A stretch of DNA of 64,000 nucleotides from Arthrobacter tumbae (lineage in GTDB: Bacteria > Actinomycetota > Actinomycetes > Actinomycetales > Micrococcaceae), in the NCBI RefSeq assembly GCF_016907495.1, contig NZ_JAFBCC010000001.1, forward strand, positions 62,001-126,000. The letters are read 5' to 3'. This document shows, one piece after another, positions 16,838 through 25,446 of the stretch. The position numbers and the translations under genes were made by a program. The notes beneath the pieces are model-generated. The model was given only the letters and a program-made list of their open reading frames with translations, ran no database searches and was not told the origin of the DNA. Position 1 is the first letter of the stretch; each line of letters starts with the position of its first letter.

Positions 16838-17770
16838 ATGACCGCAGTGGTTGTCGTCGGCCAAGTGGCCCGGGATCTCGTGCTGACAGTTCCGAACATG
16901 CCGGACGAGGGCGGATCGGTTCCCGTACGCAGCCGCCAGGAACTTCTCGGAGGGAAGGGAGCCAATCAGGCAGTGGCGTGCCGCCAGCTGGAGGCAGCGG
17001 TGGAACTCATCGGAGTTGTCGGGGATGACCCACCCGGTCGGACGGCGGTGGGCCAGGCCGGAGCCGACGGTATCGGCGTTGACGGTGTCGTTCGCCGGGT
17101 AGGAGCGCCAACCGCTCTGCTCGTGGACATCGTCGAATCCGGTGGAGTACGGCGCCTCTTTGAGGATGTGGATGAGCGGGTACTACTCACGGCAGGCGAC
17201 GTCCGCAGGAGCGAAGACGTGCTGCGAGCCGCAGATTCAGTACTCGTCCAACTGCAGCAGCCCGCCCAGGCAGTCTCGGTGGCGCTCGAAATCGCAGCAG
17301 CAGGCGGCGCGCTGGTGGCGACGGACGGCGCCCCGGCGGACAGTCGGACGCGTGAGCTGGTACTGCGCTGCGCCGCCGTCGTCCGCGCTGATTCGAAGGA
17401 AACCGAAGCGCTGATCGGATGGAAACCGCGTGATCTGGCTCAAACCATCGAAGCTGCCCAGGCGCTTGTCGAGGCAGGTCCGAGGATCGCCGCCCTCGCT
17501 GTACCAACCGGTGGCAACGTGGTTGCCTGGGCGGAAGGGCACATCGTATTGCCGCTGCTCGATGACGACCCCGTCGACCCGACAGGTGCCGGTGACGCCT
17601 TCGTTGCCGCCCTGGTCATCGGCCTCCTGCGGAAGGAGGACGCCCAAACAGCCGGCTGGATGGCAGCAGCGGCCGCGGCTCAGGTAGTCCGCACAGCCGG
17701 TGGACGGCCCCGGCTCGACCTCAGCGAGCTGTACCTCGCGGCGCGGCGGGGCGAGGCTATCGACGGGTAG
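16838..17770 (+). CDS. PfkB-family carbohydrate kinase (ribokinase-like)
   Basis: A 310-residue sugar kinase. The N-terminal signature LLGGKGANQAVACRQL is the ribokinase pattern 1, and DPTGAGDAFVAALVIGLL near residue 245 is pattern 2 with the catalytic Asp in GAGD. The active site is intact. Substrate specificity is not readable; ribokinase is the closest group. It stands 43 bases before the GH65 phosphorylase on the same strand, so a shared sugar-catabolic role is possible. Confidence 0.88.
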   Translation: MTAVVVVGQVARDLVLTVPNMPDEGGSVPVRSRQELLGGKGANQAVACRQLEAAVELIGVVGDDPPGRTAVGQAGADGIGVDGVVRRVGAPTALLVDIVESGGVRRLFEDVDERVLLTAGDVRRSEDVLRAADSVLVQLQQPAQAVSVALEIAAAGGALVATDGAPADSRTRELVLRCAAVVRADSKETEALIGWKPRDLAQTIEAAQALVEAGPRIAALAVPTGGNVVAWAEGHIVLPLLDDDPVDPTGAGDAFVAALVIGLLRKEDAQTAGWMAAAAAAQVVRTAGGRPRLDLSELYLAARRGEAIDG

Positions 17771-17813
17771 AACCGCGGCGCAGGAGATCCATCAGTACGG
17801 TTAGCATGATCAT

Positions 17814-20153
17814 GTGCCCGACCTCCCGAACAATTCCCACCCCTGGCAGATCTCGGAGTCCGCTTTCAATGGGGATGGGCTCGGCGTCACCGAAACGGTT
17901 TTTGCCTTGTCCAACGGCTACATCGGTACCCGCGGCACTCTCGACGAAGGTCATCCGGACGCGTCACCCGGAACATTCATGGCCGGAGTGTTCGAGTACC
18001 ACCCGTTGTCCTATCCGGAAGACGGATACGGGCGTCCTGACAGGGGACAAGCAATCATCGGTGTTGCCGAGGGCACTCCGATTCGTCTCGAGGTCGACGG
18101 CAGACGGCTGGACATCAGCGAGACACCGCCTCATGTCCACCAACGCACATTGGATCTGCGCGCCGGTACGCTGCTTCGCACGTCGGAATGGACCACTCCC
18201 GCCGGAGACCGGGTGCGACTGCAATCCTGCCGTCTGGTATCGCTGTCCCAGCGCTCAGTCACCGCCGTCCACTACGAGGTGGAAGCCCTGGATAACGCGC
18301 TGCAGGTAGTGATTCGGTCAGAGCTGGCCGTCAACCGCACAGCGCTGCAGATCGATAATCCTGATCCCCGGGTCGGCGAGGCGCTCGACAAGCCGTTCGT
18401 CCCCTGCGCCCACCGCTCATTTGCCACTGGCGGCCTCCTGGTTCACCGCACCCGGAGTAGCGGGATTGGAGTGGCCGCGGCGGTCCGGCACGACGCGCAG
18501 ATGCCCGACGGAGGTCAGGTATCAACAGCGGCAGGCGAGGACGAGGTGCTGACCACACTCGTTGTGGGCCTGCAGCCCGGTGAGAAGGTAACACTCGTCA
18601 AGTACATCTGCCACGCGAGCTCAGCCGACGGCTCAGGAGCAGACCTCGAAACGGAGGCACGTGCCGCACTGGAAAGTGCCCGCGCACGCGGGTGGAACGG
18701 GCTCTGCGCCGATCAGCGTTCAGTCCTTGACCGGTTCTGGGAGGATGCCGATGTGGAGATCGATGGCGATGCCGAACTCCAGCAGGGCATACGCTTCAAT
18801 CTTTTCCAGGTCTTTCAGGCATCGGCCTTTCTTGGCAAGGCGCCCATTGGAGCGAAAGCCCTCACCGGTTCCGGTTACAGCGGACACACCTTCTGGGACA
18901 TCGAGGGCTTCGTCGTTCCAATGCTGACGCTTCTGCGACCGGACAGCGCCGCGTGCCTGCTTCGATGGCGGGCATCAACCCTGGATGCCGCCCGTCAGCG
19001 TGCCGGAGTTCTGGGTCTGAAAGGGGCAGCGTTTGCCTGGCGTACTATTGATGGTCGTGAAGCCTCGGCGTACTGGCCGGCGAGCACCGCGGCCGTCCAC
19101 CTCAATGCCGCAATTTCACGCGCCTTCATGCTCCACGCGAATGTTGCCGGACTTCAGCTGACCGAAACACAGGGAGTGGACGTGCTGGTTGAGACGGCTC
19201 GCATGTGGGCATCAATCGAGCACCAGGACGATGCCGGCCGCGTCCACCTTTTCGGTGTAACCGGGCCGGACGAGTACACCGGCGTCGTCGACGACAACGT
19301 GTTCACCAACCTGATGGCACAGAGCAATCTGAGGGCTGCCGCCGATGCGTGCGACACATTCCCGGAGCCTGTCCGACGTCTTTCGGTCACCCGGTCCGAA
19401 ATTGCCGAGTGGCGGCGGATCGCCGACGCGATGTATGTGCCCTACGACGACGTCCGGCAAGTCCACCCCGCGAACCAGGGCTTCACGACCTACCGCGAGT
19501 GGAACTTCGACGACAACGCTGTCTACCCGATTCAGGCGCACGCTCACTACGCGAAGATTTACCGGCGCCAGGTGGTCAAGCAGGCAGACCTCGTCCTGGC
19601 ATTGTGGTGGTGCGCTGACGCGTTCACCGACGAGCAGACAGCCCGGGATCTGGACTACTACGAGCAACGCACCGTCCGCGACTCATCGCTTTCTGCTGCA
19701 GTGCAGTCGGTAGTGAGCGCACGGGTCGGTCACCTGGATCTGGCACTCGCCTACCTTCGGGAATGCGCTCTCGCAGACCTCCGGAATGTCCAGGGCGACA
19801 GCCATCAGGGGGTACACCTCGCTGCACTCGCCGGAGCCTGGTTGGCGCTCGTCTGCGGTTTTGGCGGACTGCGGCTGGACGACGAGAAGTTTCGCCTTGC
19901 CCCTCGCCTCTCCTCGGGGCTTTCCCGTATAGCGTTTCGGCTGAGCTGGCATGGTTGTCGACTGGCCGTTGAAATTACGCGCTCAGGCACAACGGTTTCA
20001 ATGATCGACAGTGACAACGAGGACCTTCCGGTCTGGATCGACGACGTCGCTACGACCCTGACGGCGTCCCACCCGGTTTTGGCACCGCTTCTGGTACCCC
20101 ACCCGACGGCGGCTCCACCCTCCCAGCCGCCGGGCCGCGAACCGCAAACCTGA
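17814..20153 (+). CDS. Glycoside hydrolase family 65 phosphorylase (maltose/kojibiose/trehalose type)
   Basis: A 779-residue cytoplasmic enzyme that cleaves an alpha-glucoside with phosphate to beta-glucose 1-phosphate and a sugar. The N-terminal beta-sandwich (about 1-280) contains FALSNGYIGTRGTLDEG. The (alpha/alpha)6 barrel follows with SGHTFWDIEGFVVPML and the acid catalyst Glu487 in VTGPDEYTGVVDDN. HQGVHLAALAGAW near the end supplies the phosphate-binding region. No signal peptide is present and no beta-phosphoglucomutase is fused or adjacent. The start is a GTG without a ribosome-binding site but with TAGCAT (17802-17807) six bases before it, so the gene looks leaderless. The exact disaccharide is unknown. 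Confidence 0.9.
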   Translation: MPDLPNNSHPWQISESAFNGDGLGVTETVFALSNGYIGTRGTLDEGHPDASPGTFMAGVFEYHPLSYPEDGYGRPDRGQAIIGVAEGTPIRLEVDGRRLDISETPPHVHQRTLDLRAGTLLRTSEWTTPAGDRVRLQSCRLVSLSQRSVTAVHYEVEALDNALQVVIRSELAVNRTALQIDNPDPRVGEALDKPFVPCAHRSFATGGLLVHRTRSSGIGVAAAVRHDAQMPDGGQVSTAAGEDEVLTTLVVGLQPGEKVTLVKYICHASSADGSGADLETEARAALESARARGWNGLCADQRSVLDRFWEDADVEIDGDAELQQGIRFNLFQVFQASAFLGKAPIGAKALTGSGYSGHTFWDIEGFVVPMLTLLRPDSAACLLRWRASTLDAARQRAGVLGLKGAAFAWRTIDGREASAYWPASTAAVHLNAAISRAFMLHANVAGLQLTETQGVDVLVETARMWASIEHQDDAGRVHLFGVTGPDEYTGVVDDNVFTNLMAQSNLRAAADACDTFPEPVRRLSVTRSEIAEWRRIADAMYVPYDDVRQVHPANQGFTTYREWNFDDNAVYPIQAHAHYAKIYRRQVVKQADLVLALWWCADAFTDEQTARDLDYYEQRTVRDSSLSAAVQSVVSARVGHLDLALAYLRECALADLRNVQGDSHQGVHLAALAGAWLALVCGFGGLRLDDEKFRLAPRLSSGLSRIAFRLSWHGCRLAVEITRSGTTVSMIDSDNEDLPVWIDDVATTLTASHPVLAPLLVPHPTAAPPSQPPGREPQT

Positions 20154-20204
20154 ATGCATGGCGGCCTGACTGATCGTCCCGGGATCGGCGGTTATGGTGG
20201 GTAC

Positions 20205-20702
20205 ATGCCTCCGAACGTGCGCGCCTTCATGCGTGTCGCCTGCCCGAGCGCGCTCCTGATCGCTTCGCTCAGCGCCTGCTCCCCCATCGTCGACGTTGAT
20301 GCCGCAGCCGACGCCGTCAATCCGTCCTGCGCGAGCGTCATGATCGCGCTGCCGGATCAGGTGGCCGGCAACGAACTGCGGGACACCAACAGCCAGGCAA
20401 CTGCAGCATGGGGCGACCCGTCGCAGATCGTCCTGCGGTGCGGCGTCCAGGTCCCGGGACCCACCACCGATGCCTGCGCCTCAGTGAACGACGTCGACTG
20501 GATCATCCAGGAATCCACCGAGACGGACATCTGGACGGCCACCACGTATGGCCGCAACCCCGCGGTCGAGGTTCTCTTCGACCCGAACCAGGTCGCTTCC
20601 AGCACCGTTCTGGTTGACCTCGGCGGCGCTGTTTCGCAGGTCGAGCAGACCGAGCAGTGCCTGAGCCTGAATGACACGGTCGACCTGCCCACGGAAGGCT
20701 AG
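20205..20702 (+). CDS. DUF3515 family lipoprotein
   Basis: A 165-residue predicted lipoprotein with a signal peptide ending in the lipobox LSAC. The mature part shows the DUF3515 features: CASVMIALPDQVAGNELRDT, TAAWGDPSQIVLRCGV and a conserved Trp in VNDVDWIIQESTETDIWTATTYGR. In many actinobacteria this gene stands between ddl and thiL; here it is separated from both. The ATG at 20205 is preceded by TATGGT and six bases, indicating a leaderless transcript. Confidence 0.85.
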   Translation: MPPNVRAFMRVACPSALLIASLSACSPIVDVDAAADAVNPSCASVMIALPDQVAGNELRDTNSQATAAWGDPSQIVLRCGVQVPGPTTDACASVNDVDWIIQESTETDIWTATTYGRNPAVEVLFDPNQVASSTVLVDLGGAVSQVEQTEQCLSLNDTVDLPTEG

Positions 20703-20765
20703 CGCCGCCGTCGTCGTTTGTGCTGCCGTATTACCGGCGTTATCAAAACGAAACCGCGAGCACCC

Positions 20766-20792
20766 CCATCCATTCCGGAAGTCACTCCGAAG
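20766..20792 (+). promoter_or_regulatory. Putative ECF-sigma (SigK-type) promoter of the CHRD gene
   Basis: CCATCC (20766-20771), 15 bases, then CCGAAG (20787-20792). I recall the mycobacterial SigK promoter as CCATCC-N15 to 17-CCGAAT, so this matches at all but the last base. It would start transcription near 20800, about 50 bases before the ATG at 20851. Confidence 0.45.
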
Positions 20793-20850
20793 GGCAAATA
20801 TGTGGGTTCAAAAGCTGGACCTTGCATTTTCCGATGAGGAGGTAACTCTG

Positions 20851-21624
20851 ATGAAGAAGAAACTAGCTCTGCTAGCCCCCGCCGTAGCCCTCGGGCTCAC
20901 CACCATGGCCGCAGGGCCCGCGATGGCCGATCACGCGGCCGGCTCCTACTCCACGACGCTGAACCAGGTGAACAACAGTGGAGCATCCGGTACGGCATGG
21001 ATCGACGTCAACGGAACTGAAGCGACCGTGACAATCGAGACCAGTGGTCTGGCTGAAACGTTCATGGACAACCCCTACCCGCATGTGCAGCACATCCACA
21101 TCGGTGCGCAGGGAACCTGCCCGACCATGGCCGACGATGCCAACGGTGACGGCATTATCGACACCCCTGAGGGACAGCCTGCCTACGGGATGATCGGCAC
21201 TACACTCTCGCTTGAGGGCAGCACCGGCCCTGAGGCCGGAACTGACGTGACGGTTGCTCCCTCCGGCAGCACCTACACCTACGAGCGGACGTTCGAGCTG
21301 AACCAGGAAACCCAGGACGCCCTTGCTGCCGGCACGGGCGTAGTGGTGGTTCACGGACTGGATCCGGCAAACCAGCCGGCTGCAGCAACCGAGACTATGA
21401 GCAGCCTGCCCGGCGCTGAGGAGCTGCCGCTCGCCGCAACCGCACCGGCACTGTGCGGACCGCTTGAGATGCAGCCCGCCGGCGGTGCGGACACGGGCGT
21501 GACCGCGGCCGAGCCGGTTGCTTCCGATGCGAACGGAACGGGCGTCGCTCTGCTCGGCGGCGGCCTGCTTGCCGCAGCCGGTGGTGCGTACGCGGTTCGC
21601 CGGCGCATGGTCGCCGACCGCTAA
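20851..21624 (+). CDS. CHRD-domain secreted protein with C-terminal anchor, probable sortase substrate
   Basis: A 257-residue exported protein. The signal peptide is MKKKLALLAPAVALGLTTMAAGPAMA. The CHRD domain (about 28-180) contains SYSTTLNQVNNSGASGTAWI, the metal-site-like HVQHIHIG and VVVVHGLDP. Near the end QPAGGADTGV resembles the sorting motif of actinobacterial class E/F sortases; it is followed by a hydrophobic segment (GVALLGGGLLAAAGGAYAV) and RRRMVADR. GAGGAGG precedes the ATG at good spacing. A sortase gene starts six bases downstream, so the pair probably works together. Confidence 0.87.
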   Translation: MKKKLALLAPAVALGLTTMAAGPAMADHAAGSYSTTLNQVNNSGASGTAWIDVNGTEATVTIETSGLAETFMDNPYPHVQHIHIGAQGTCPTMADDANGDGIIDTPEGQPAYGMIGTTLSLEGSTGPEAGTDVTVAPSGSTYTYERTFELNQETQDALAAGTGVVVVHGLDPANQPAAATETMSSLPGAEELPLAATAPALCGPLEMQPAGGADTGVTAAEPVASDANGTGVALLGGGLLAAAGGAYAVRRRMVADR

Positions 21625-21630
21625 GCACTC

Positions 21631-22311
21631 ATGAACAACAGTGCTCAGGAGCGCCGCCTCCGCCTCGCAGCGGGGGCGGCGCTCCTTTTCCTGTCCCTGA
21701 CATCCTGTGGCACCACGACGGCGGCACCGCCCGAGAGCGCGCCCGTCCCGTCACCGTCGCAGTCATCCGCGGCGCCGGCACAATCATCTCCGTCCGCTGA
21801 AGCCCCGCCGTCGTCCGCTGTCGATGCTCCCCCGGACGGGCCGGGAGCAATGGATCCCTCCGCCCCGGTAAGCTTCGCGATCCCAACTCTGGATCGGCAG
21901 GCGAAAGTCATCGAGACCGGCCTGCGTGAAGACAACACGCTGGAGGTGCCACCGGAGAATGAAGGCGCCCCAGCCAGCTGGTACAACGGCTCTCCCACGC
22001 CCGGAGAGCAGGGACCGGCTGTCCTCCTCGGGCACGTGAATTCCACCGCCGACGAGAGCGGCGTGTTCTACAACCTCGAAGCCCTCAAAGCGGGAGACCG
22101 CATCACTGTGAACCGCGAGGACGGCTCAACCGCGGTCTTCGAGGTGTACAAGAGCGAGGTGTATCCCAAGAATGAGTTCCCGACCAGGGCCGTCTACTTC
22201 CCGGTAGACCAGGCGGAACTGCGGCTCATCACCTGTGATGGGTTCGCGGCGTCCTCCGGTGAATTCGAGGACAATCTGGTTGTGTACGCGAAACTGGTGG
22301 ACACGGCCTGA
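21631..22311 (+). CDS. Sortase family transpeptidase (class F-like), second of two in the window
   Basis: A 226-residue exported sortase. The signal peptide ends in LTSCG, so it may be lipid-anchored. A Pro/Ser/Ala-rich spacer follows, then the sortase domain from about residue 78. The catalytic His is in AVLLGHVNSTADESGVFYNL and the Cys in LRLITCDGF. Beyond the Cys the chain (SGEFEDNLVVYAKLVDTA) contains no Arg, as in the first sortase. It is coupled to the CHRD protein six bases upstream and is probably cotranscribed with it. Confidence 0.88.
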   Translation: MNNSAQERRLRLAAGAALLFLSLTSCGTTTAAPPESAPVPSPSQSSAAPAQSSPSAEAPPSSAVDAPPDGPGAMDPSAPVSFAIPTLDRQAKVIETGLREDNTLEVPPENEGAPASWYNGSPTPGEQGPAVLLGHVNSTADESGVFYNLEALKAGDRITVNREDGSTAVFEVYKSEVYPKNEFPTRAVYFPVDQAELRLITCDGFAASSGEFEDNLVVYAKLVDTA

Positions 22312-22363
22312 CTGCATCCGCGAAATGCGACGTCAGAGAGGCCGCGCCCTAGACTTAGGCTCG

Positions 22364-23290
22364 ATGAAAACCACCGATTCCACTCCCCTGTCCGGTACCC
22401 AGTACACCCTGCAGCACGGCCCGTATACGGCGTCGATCGCCAGCGTCGGAGCAACCCTGCGGTACCTCCGCCATGCTGATCGGGACCTCGTGGTTCCCTA
22501 TGATGCCGAGGAAATCCGTCCCTCCTTCCGCGGAGCGGTGCTGGTGCCCTGGCCCAACAGGGTGGTGGACGGCACGTATTCGTTCAACGGCAAGGCACAT
22601 CAGCTTGCCCTGACAGAGCCGCAGCGTTCCCACGCCATTCACGGCTTGCTCGGCTGGGTGGACTGGACGCTCGCAGATCAATCGCCGGCTTCGGTGCGCC
22701 TGGCAGCGTCTGTCATCCCGCAGAAGGGGTATCCGTTCCGCCTTGAGGTCGAAGTGCTCTACGCCCTCGACGACGACGGCCTCACCACGACGATCACCGC
22801 CGTGAATCCCGGCCCGTCGGCAGCGCCCTACGGAGCATCGGCGCACCCTTACCTGGTAGCCGGTCAAGGGTTGGTGGATGACTGGACCCTGCGGGTGCCG
22901 GCGTCGTCGGTGCTCCAGGTGACCGAAGACCGGCTGATCCCGACGGAACTGACCGGCGTCGCGTCGTCGCACTTCGACTTCCGTGAACCGCGCCTCATCG
23001 GGGACACTTTCGTGGACCACGCCTACACGGGCATCAACTACGACGACGACGGCACCGCCACCGTTTCGGTGCATGCTGCGGACGGCCACGGAGCGGCCAT
23101 CACCTTCGATCAGACCTGTGCCTGGGTGCAGATCCACACCGCGGACAAGCCGGATCCGGCGGTCTCGCGGCTCGGCTTGGCCGCTGAACCCATGACCTGC
23201 CCGCCGGACGCCTTCAACTCCGGGACGGACCTGACTGTTTTGGAGCCCGGCGACACTCATTCGGTCGGCTGGCGCATCCACGCCCTGTAG
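22364..23290 (+). CDS. galM: Aldose 1-epimerase family protein
   Basis: A 308-residue mutarotase-like enzyme. Family features are GAVLVPWPNRVVDGTYSF, the catalytic-region His in SHAIHGLLGW, SAHPYLVAGQG, and a C-terminal Glu in LAAEPMTCPPDAFNSG expected to act as base. It interconverts sugar anomers in the cytoplasm. TAGACT (22350-22355) eight bases before the ATG suggests a leaderless start. It is convergent with the LacI gene. Confidence 0.88.
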   Translation: MKTTDSTPLSGTQYTLQHGPYTASIASVGATLRYLRHADRDLVVPYDAEEIRPSFRGAVLVPWPNRVVDGTYSFNGKAHQLALTEPQRSHAIHGLLGWVDWTLADQSPASVRLAASVIPQKGYPFRLEVEVLYALDDDGLTTTITAVNPGPSAAPYGASAHPYLVAGQGLVDDWTLRVPASSVLQVTEDRLIPTELTGVASSHFDFREPRLIGDTFVDHAYTGINYDDDGTATVSVHAADGHGAAITFDQTCAWVQIHTADKPDPAVSRLGLAAEPMTCPPDAFNSGTDLTVLEPGDTHSVGWRIHAL

Positions 23291-23301
23291 CCGCCAGCCG
23301 G

Positions 23302-24297
23302 CTATGGATCGAGAGAGCAGCGCCCGGTGGAGTGCCGCACGAGGAACTCCGGGCGGAACGAGACATCGGCGGGCACATCCTCGTTGACAACTGACTCGAT
23401 TGCGGCGGCCACGATCGCGGTTTCGTCCCAGCCGAAGGTCGTGAGCGCAGGGCTGATAAGGGGAGCCAACTCGCTATCATCGAAGCCCAGAATCGAGACA
23501 TCTCCGGGGATGTCCAGATCAAGGGATCGGGCGGCCCGGTACGCGCCGAAGGCGAGTGAATCTCCCAGGCACAGCAGCGCCGTCGGACGCGCTTTACGGG
23601 CAAGGAGGGCCGTTGCCGCTTCGGCTGCCCCGGCGACTGACGACGCCGACGACGCGACGGCAACGCTCATTCCCCTCTCCTGCCCCAGTTGCTGCACCAG
23701 GAGCTGGGCCGGGCGGCCCGGCGTCGAGGGCAAGGAGGGCGTCAGCAGGCCTAAAGACCGGTGCCCCAACTCAGCCAGGTGTCCCAGAGCGGTGCTGATC
23801 CCGTACTCATTGTCGAAGAGTACGGTGCGTGCAACCGGGCGGTGCAGAAGCGCATCTCCGATCGACACCAGCCGGATCCGCTCGGGAACGTCAGCCCAGT
23901 AGTGCGCGGACGGATCAACCGGAAGCACAATCGCGGCATCGACCCGGCGGGCAGCGAGTGCACGCAGGGCGTTCTGCTCGCGTTCAGGCGATGTGTCGAC
24001 GTCGGCGATTGCCGAGAACATGCCGTGCTCGTGCAGCGCCTCTGACAGCATCACCGCAAGCCCCTGGCGCCAGAGATCCCCCAGCGACCCGATGATTGCC
24101 ACGTTCCCGCTGCGCCCTCCAGCAAGGGCGCGGGCCACCGGATCCGCCGTCCAGCCCATTTCCCGCGCGATGGCCTGCACCCGGGCAACGGTCTGCTCAG
24201 ATCCACGGATCCCACGCAGCGCGTAGGACGTGGCTGCCTTGGAAAGGCCCGCCGCCACGGCGATATCCCGGAGGGTGGGGCGCTTGGGCTCGTCCAT
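23302..24297 (-). CDS. LacI family transcriptional regulator
   Basis: A 331-residue repressor. The N-terminal HTH reads PTLRDIAVAAGLSKAATSYALRG, followed by the hinge region and a periplasmic-binding-like sensor domain with ALLCLGDSLAFGAYRAARSLDLDIPGDVSILGFDDSELA. It is soluble and of normal length. I chose the ATG at 24297 because the family begins a few residues before TLRDIA. Neighbouring sugar genes (galM, GH65, PfkB) are plausible targets, but no operator was identified. Confidence 0.9.
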   Translation of the reverse strand: MDEPKRPTLRDIAVAAGLSKAATSYALRGIRGSEQTVARVQAIAREMGWTADPVARALAGGRSGNVAIIGSLGDLWRQGLAVMLSEALHEHGMFSAIADVDTSPEREQNALRALAARRVDAAIVLPVDPSAHYWADVPERIRLVSIGDALLHRPVARTVLFDNEYGISTALGHLAELGHRSLGLLTPSLPSTPGRPAQLLVQQLGQERGMSVAVASSASSVAGAAEAATALLARKARPTALLCLGDSLAFGAYRAARSLDLDIPGDVSILGFDDSELAPLISPALTTFGWDETAIVAAAIESVVNEDVPADVSFRPEFLVRHSTGRCSLDP

Positions 24298-24316
24298 GAA
24301 CCGGTTCCGGCCGCGC

Positions 24317-25444
24317 CTAGCGCAGGCCTGTCCTGCGTTCGAGCGCCAGCCCAATGAGTTCGTCGATCAGTTCCGTATAGGTCAGCCCCGACTTCGCCCA
24401 CATCTGCGGGTACATGCTGATCGGTGTGAAGCCCGGCATGGTGTTGATTTCGTTGATGATGAGCTCGCCTGCGGGTGTGTAGAAGAAATCGACGCGGGAA
24501 AGCCCTTCGGTGCCGAGGGCGTCGAAGGCGTGGCCGGCAAGCTCCCGGACCCGGTCCATCACATCGGGCGGAAGGTCTGCCGGGCAGCTCAGCTCCGCTG
24601 CCGCGCCGTCAACGTATTTTGCCTCGAAGTCATACCACTCGTGCTCGCCGGGCTGAACTGCGATCTCCCCCGGGAGGCTGGTCCGCGGCTCATCCATGCC
24701 CCTGCCCTGCAGGACAGCGACCTCGATCTCCCGGCCGACGATCCCGGCCTCGACGATGACCTTCGGGTCGAACTGCCGTGCGGTTTCCACGGCTGCCTCA
24801 AGTTCCGCCGGCGAGGCGGCCCGCGAGATGCCCATCGATGAGCCGGCGCGGGCCGGCTTGACGAATACCGGGAATCCAAGCTTTGCGGCACGATCAAGGC
24901 ATGCCGACGGGTTGCGTGACCATTCCCGGTCGGTGAACACCTCATACGGACCGACCGTAAGTCCCGCGGAGGCGAACACGACCTTCATGTAGTGCTTGTC
25001 CATCCCCACAGCGGACGCCAGAACACCCGCACCGACGTAGCGGATGTCCGCCATTTCGAGCATGCCCTGCAGGGTTCCGTCCTCGCCGAAGGGGCCGTGC
25101 AGCAGCGGCAGCACGACATCCACTGCGCCGAGACTGCGTGGCATCTGTTCTGTTGCTGTTGCAACGAGTTCCTGCCCTGCGCCGCCGTCGGAGGCTGTAG
25201 CCAGCACCACCGACTCCGGTGACACCGGAACCTCGGGAAGCACCGCTGAGCGCAGGGACCACTGGGAGGGATCCGAGGAAACCAAAGACCACTGGCCGTT
25301 CTTCGCAATACCCACCGGAACGACGTCATACTTGTTCCGGTCAATCGCATCCAGCACGCCGGCGGCCGTCACGCAGCTCACGGCGTGTTCGCTCGACCGC
25401 CCGCCGAAGAGCACAAGGACGCGGGGCTTGGCAGTTGGGGTCAC
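24317..25444 (-). CDS. ddl: D-alanine--D-alanine ligase
   Basis: A 375-residue ATP-grasp enzyme that joins two D-Ala for peptidoglycan. VLFGGRSSEHAVSC opens the protein. LLHGPFGEDGTLQGMLEMADIRYVG, FVKPARAGSSMGIS and the C-terminal RVDFFYTPAGELIINEINTMPGFTPISMYP with metal-binding residues are all intact. It starts with GTG, preceded by GAAGG within the end of gpsA, two bases after the gpsA stop, so translation is probably coupled. It is the last gene of the murA-plsC-gpsA-ddl cluster. Confidence 0.95.
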   Translation of the reverse strand: MTPTAKPRVLVLFGGRSSEHAVSCVTAAGVLDAIDRNKYDVVPVGIAKNGQWSLVSSDPSQWSLRSAVLPEVPVSPESVVLATASDGGAGQELVATATEQMPRSLGAVDVVLPLLHGPFGEDGTLQGMLEMADIRYVGAGVLASAVGMDKHYMKVVFASAGLTVGPYEVFTDREWSRNPSACLDRAAKLGFPVFVKPARAGSSMGISRAASPAELEAAVETARQFDPKVIVEAGIVGREIEVAVLQGRGMDEPRTSLPGEIAVQPGEHEWYDFEAKYVDGAAAELSCPADLPPDVMDRVRELAGHAFDALGTEGLSRVDFFYTPAGELIINEINTMPGFTPISMYPQMWAKSGLTYTELIDELIGLALERRTGLR

Positions 25445-25446
25445 AG

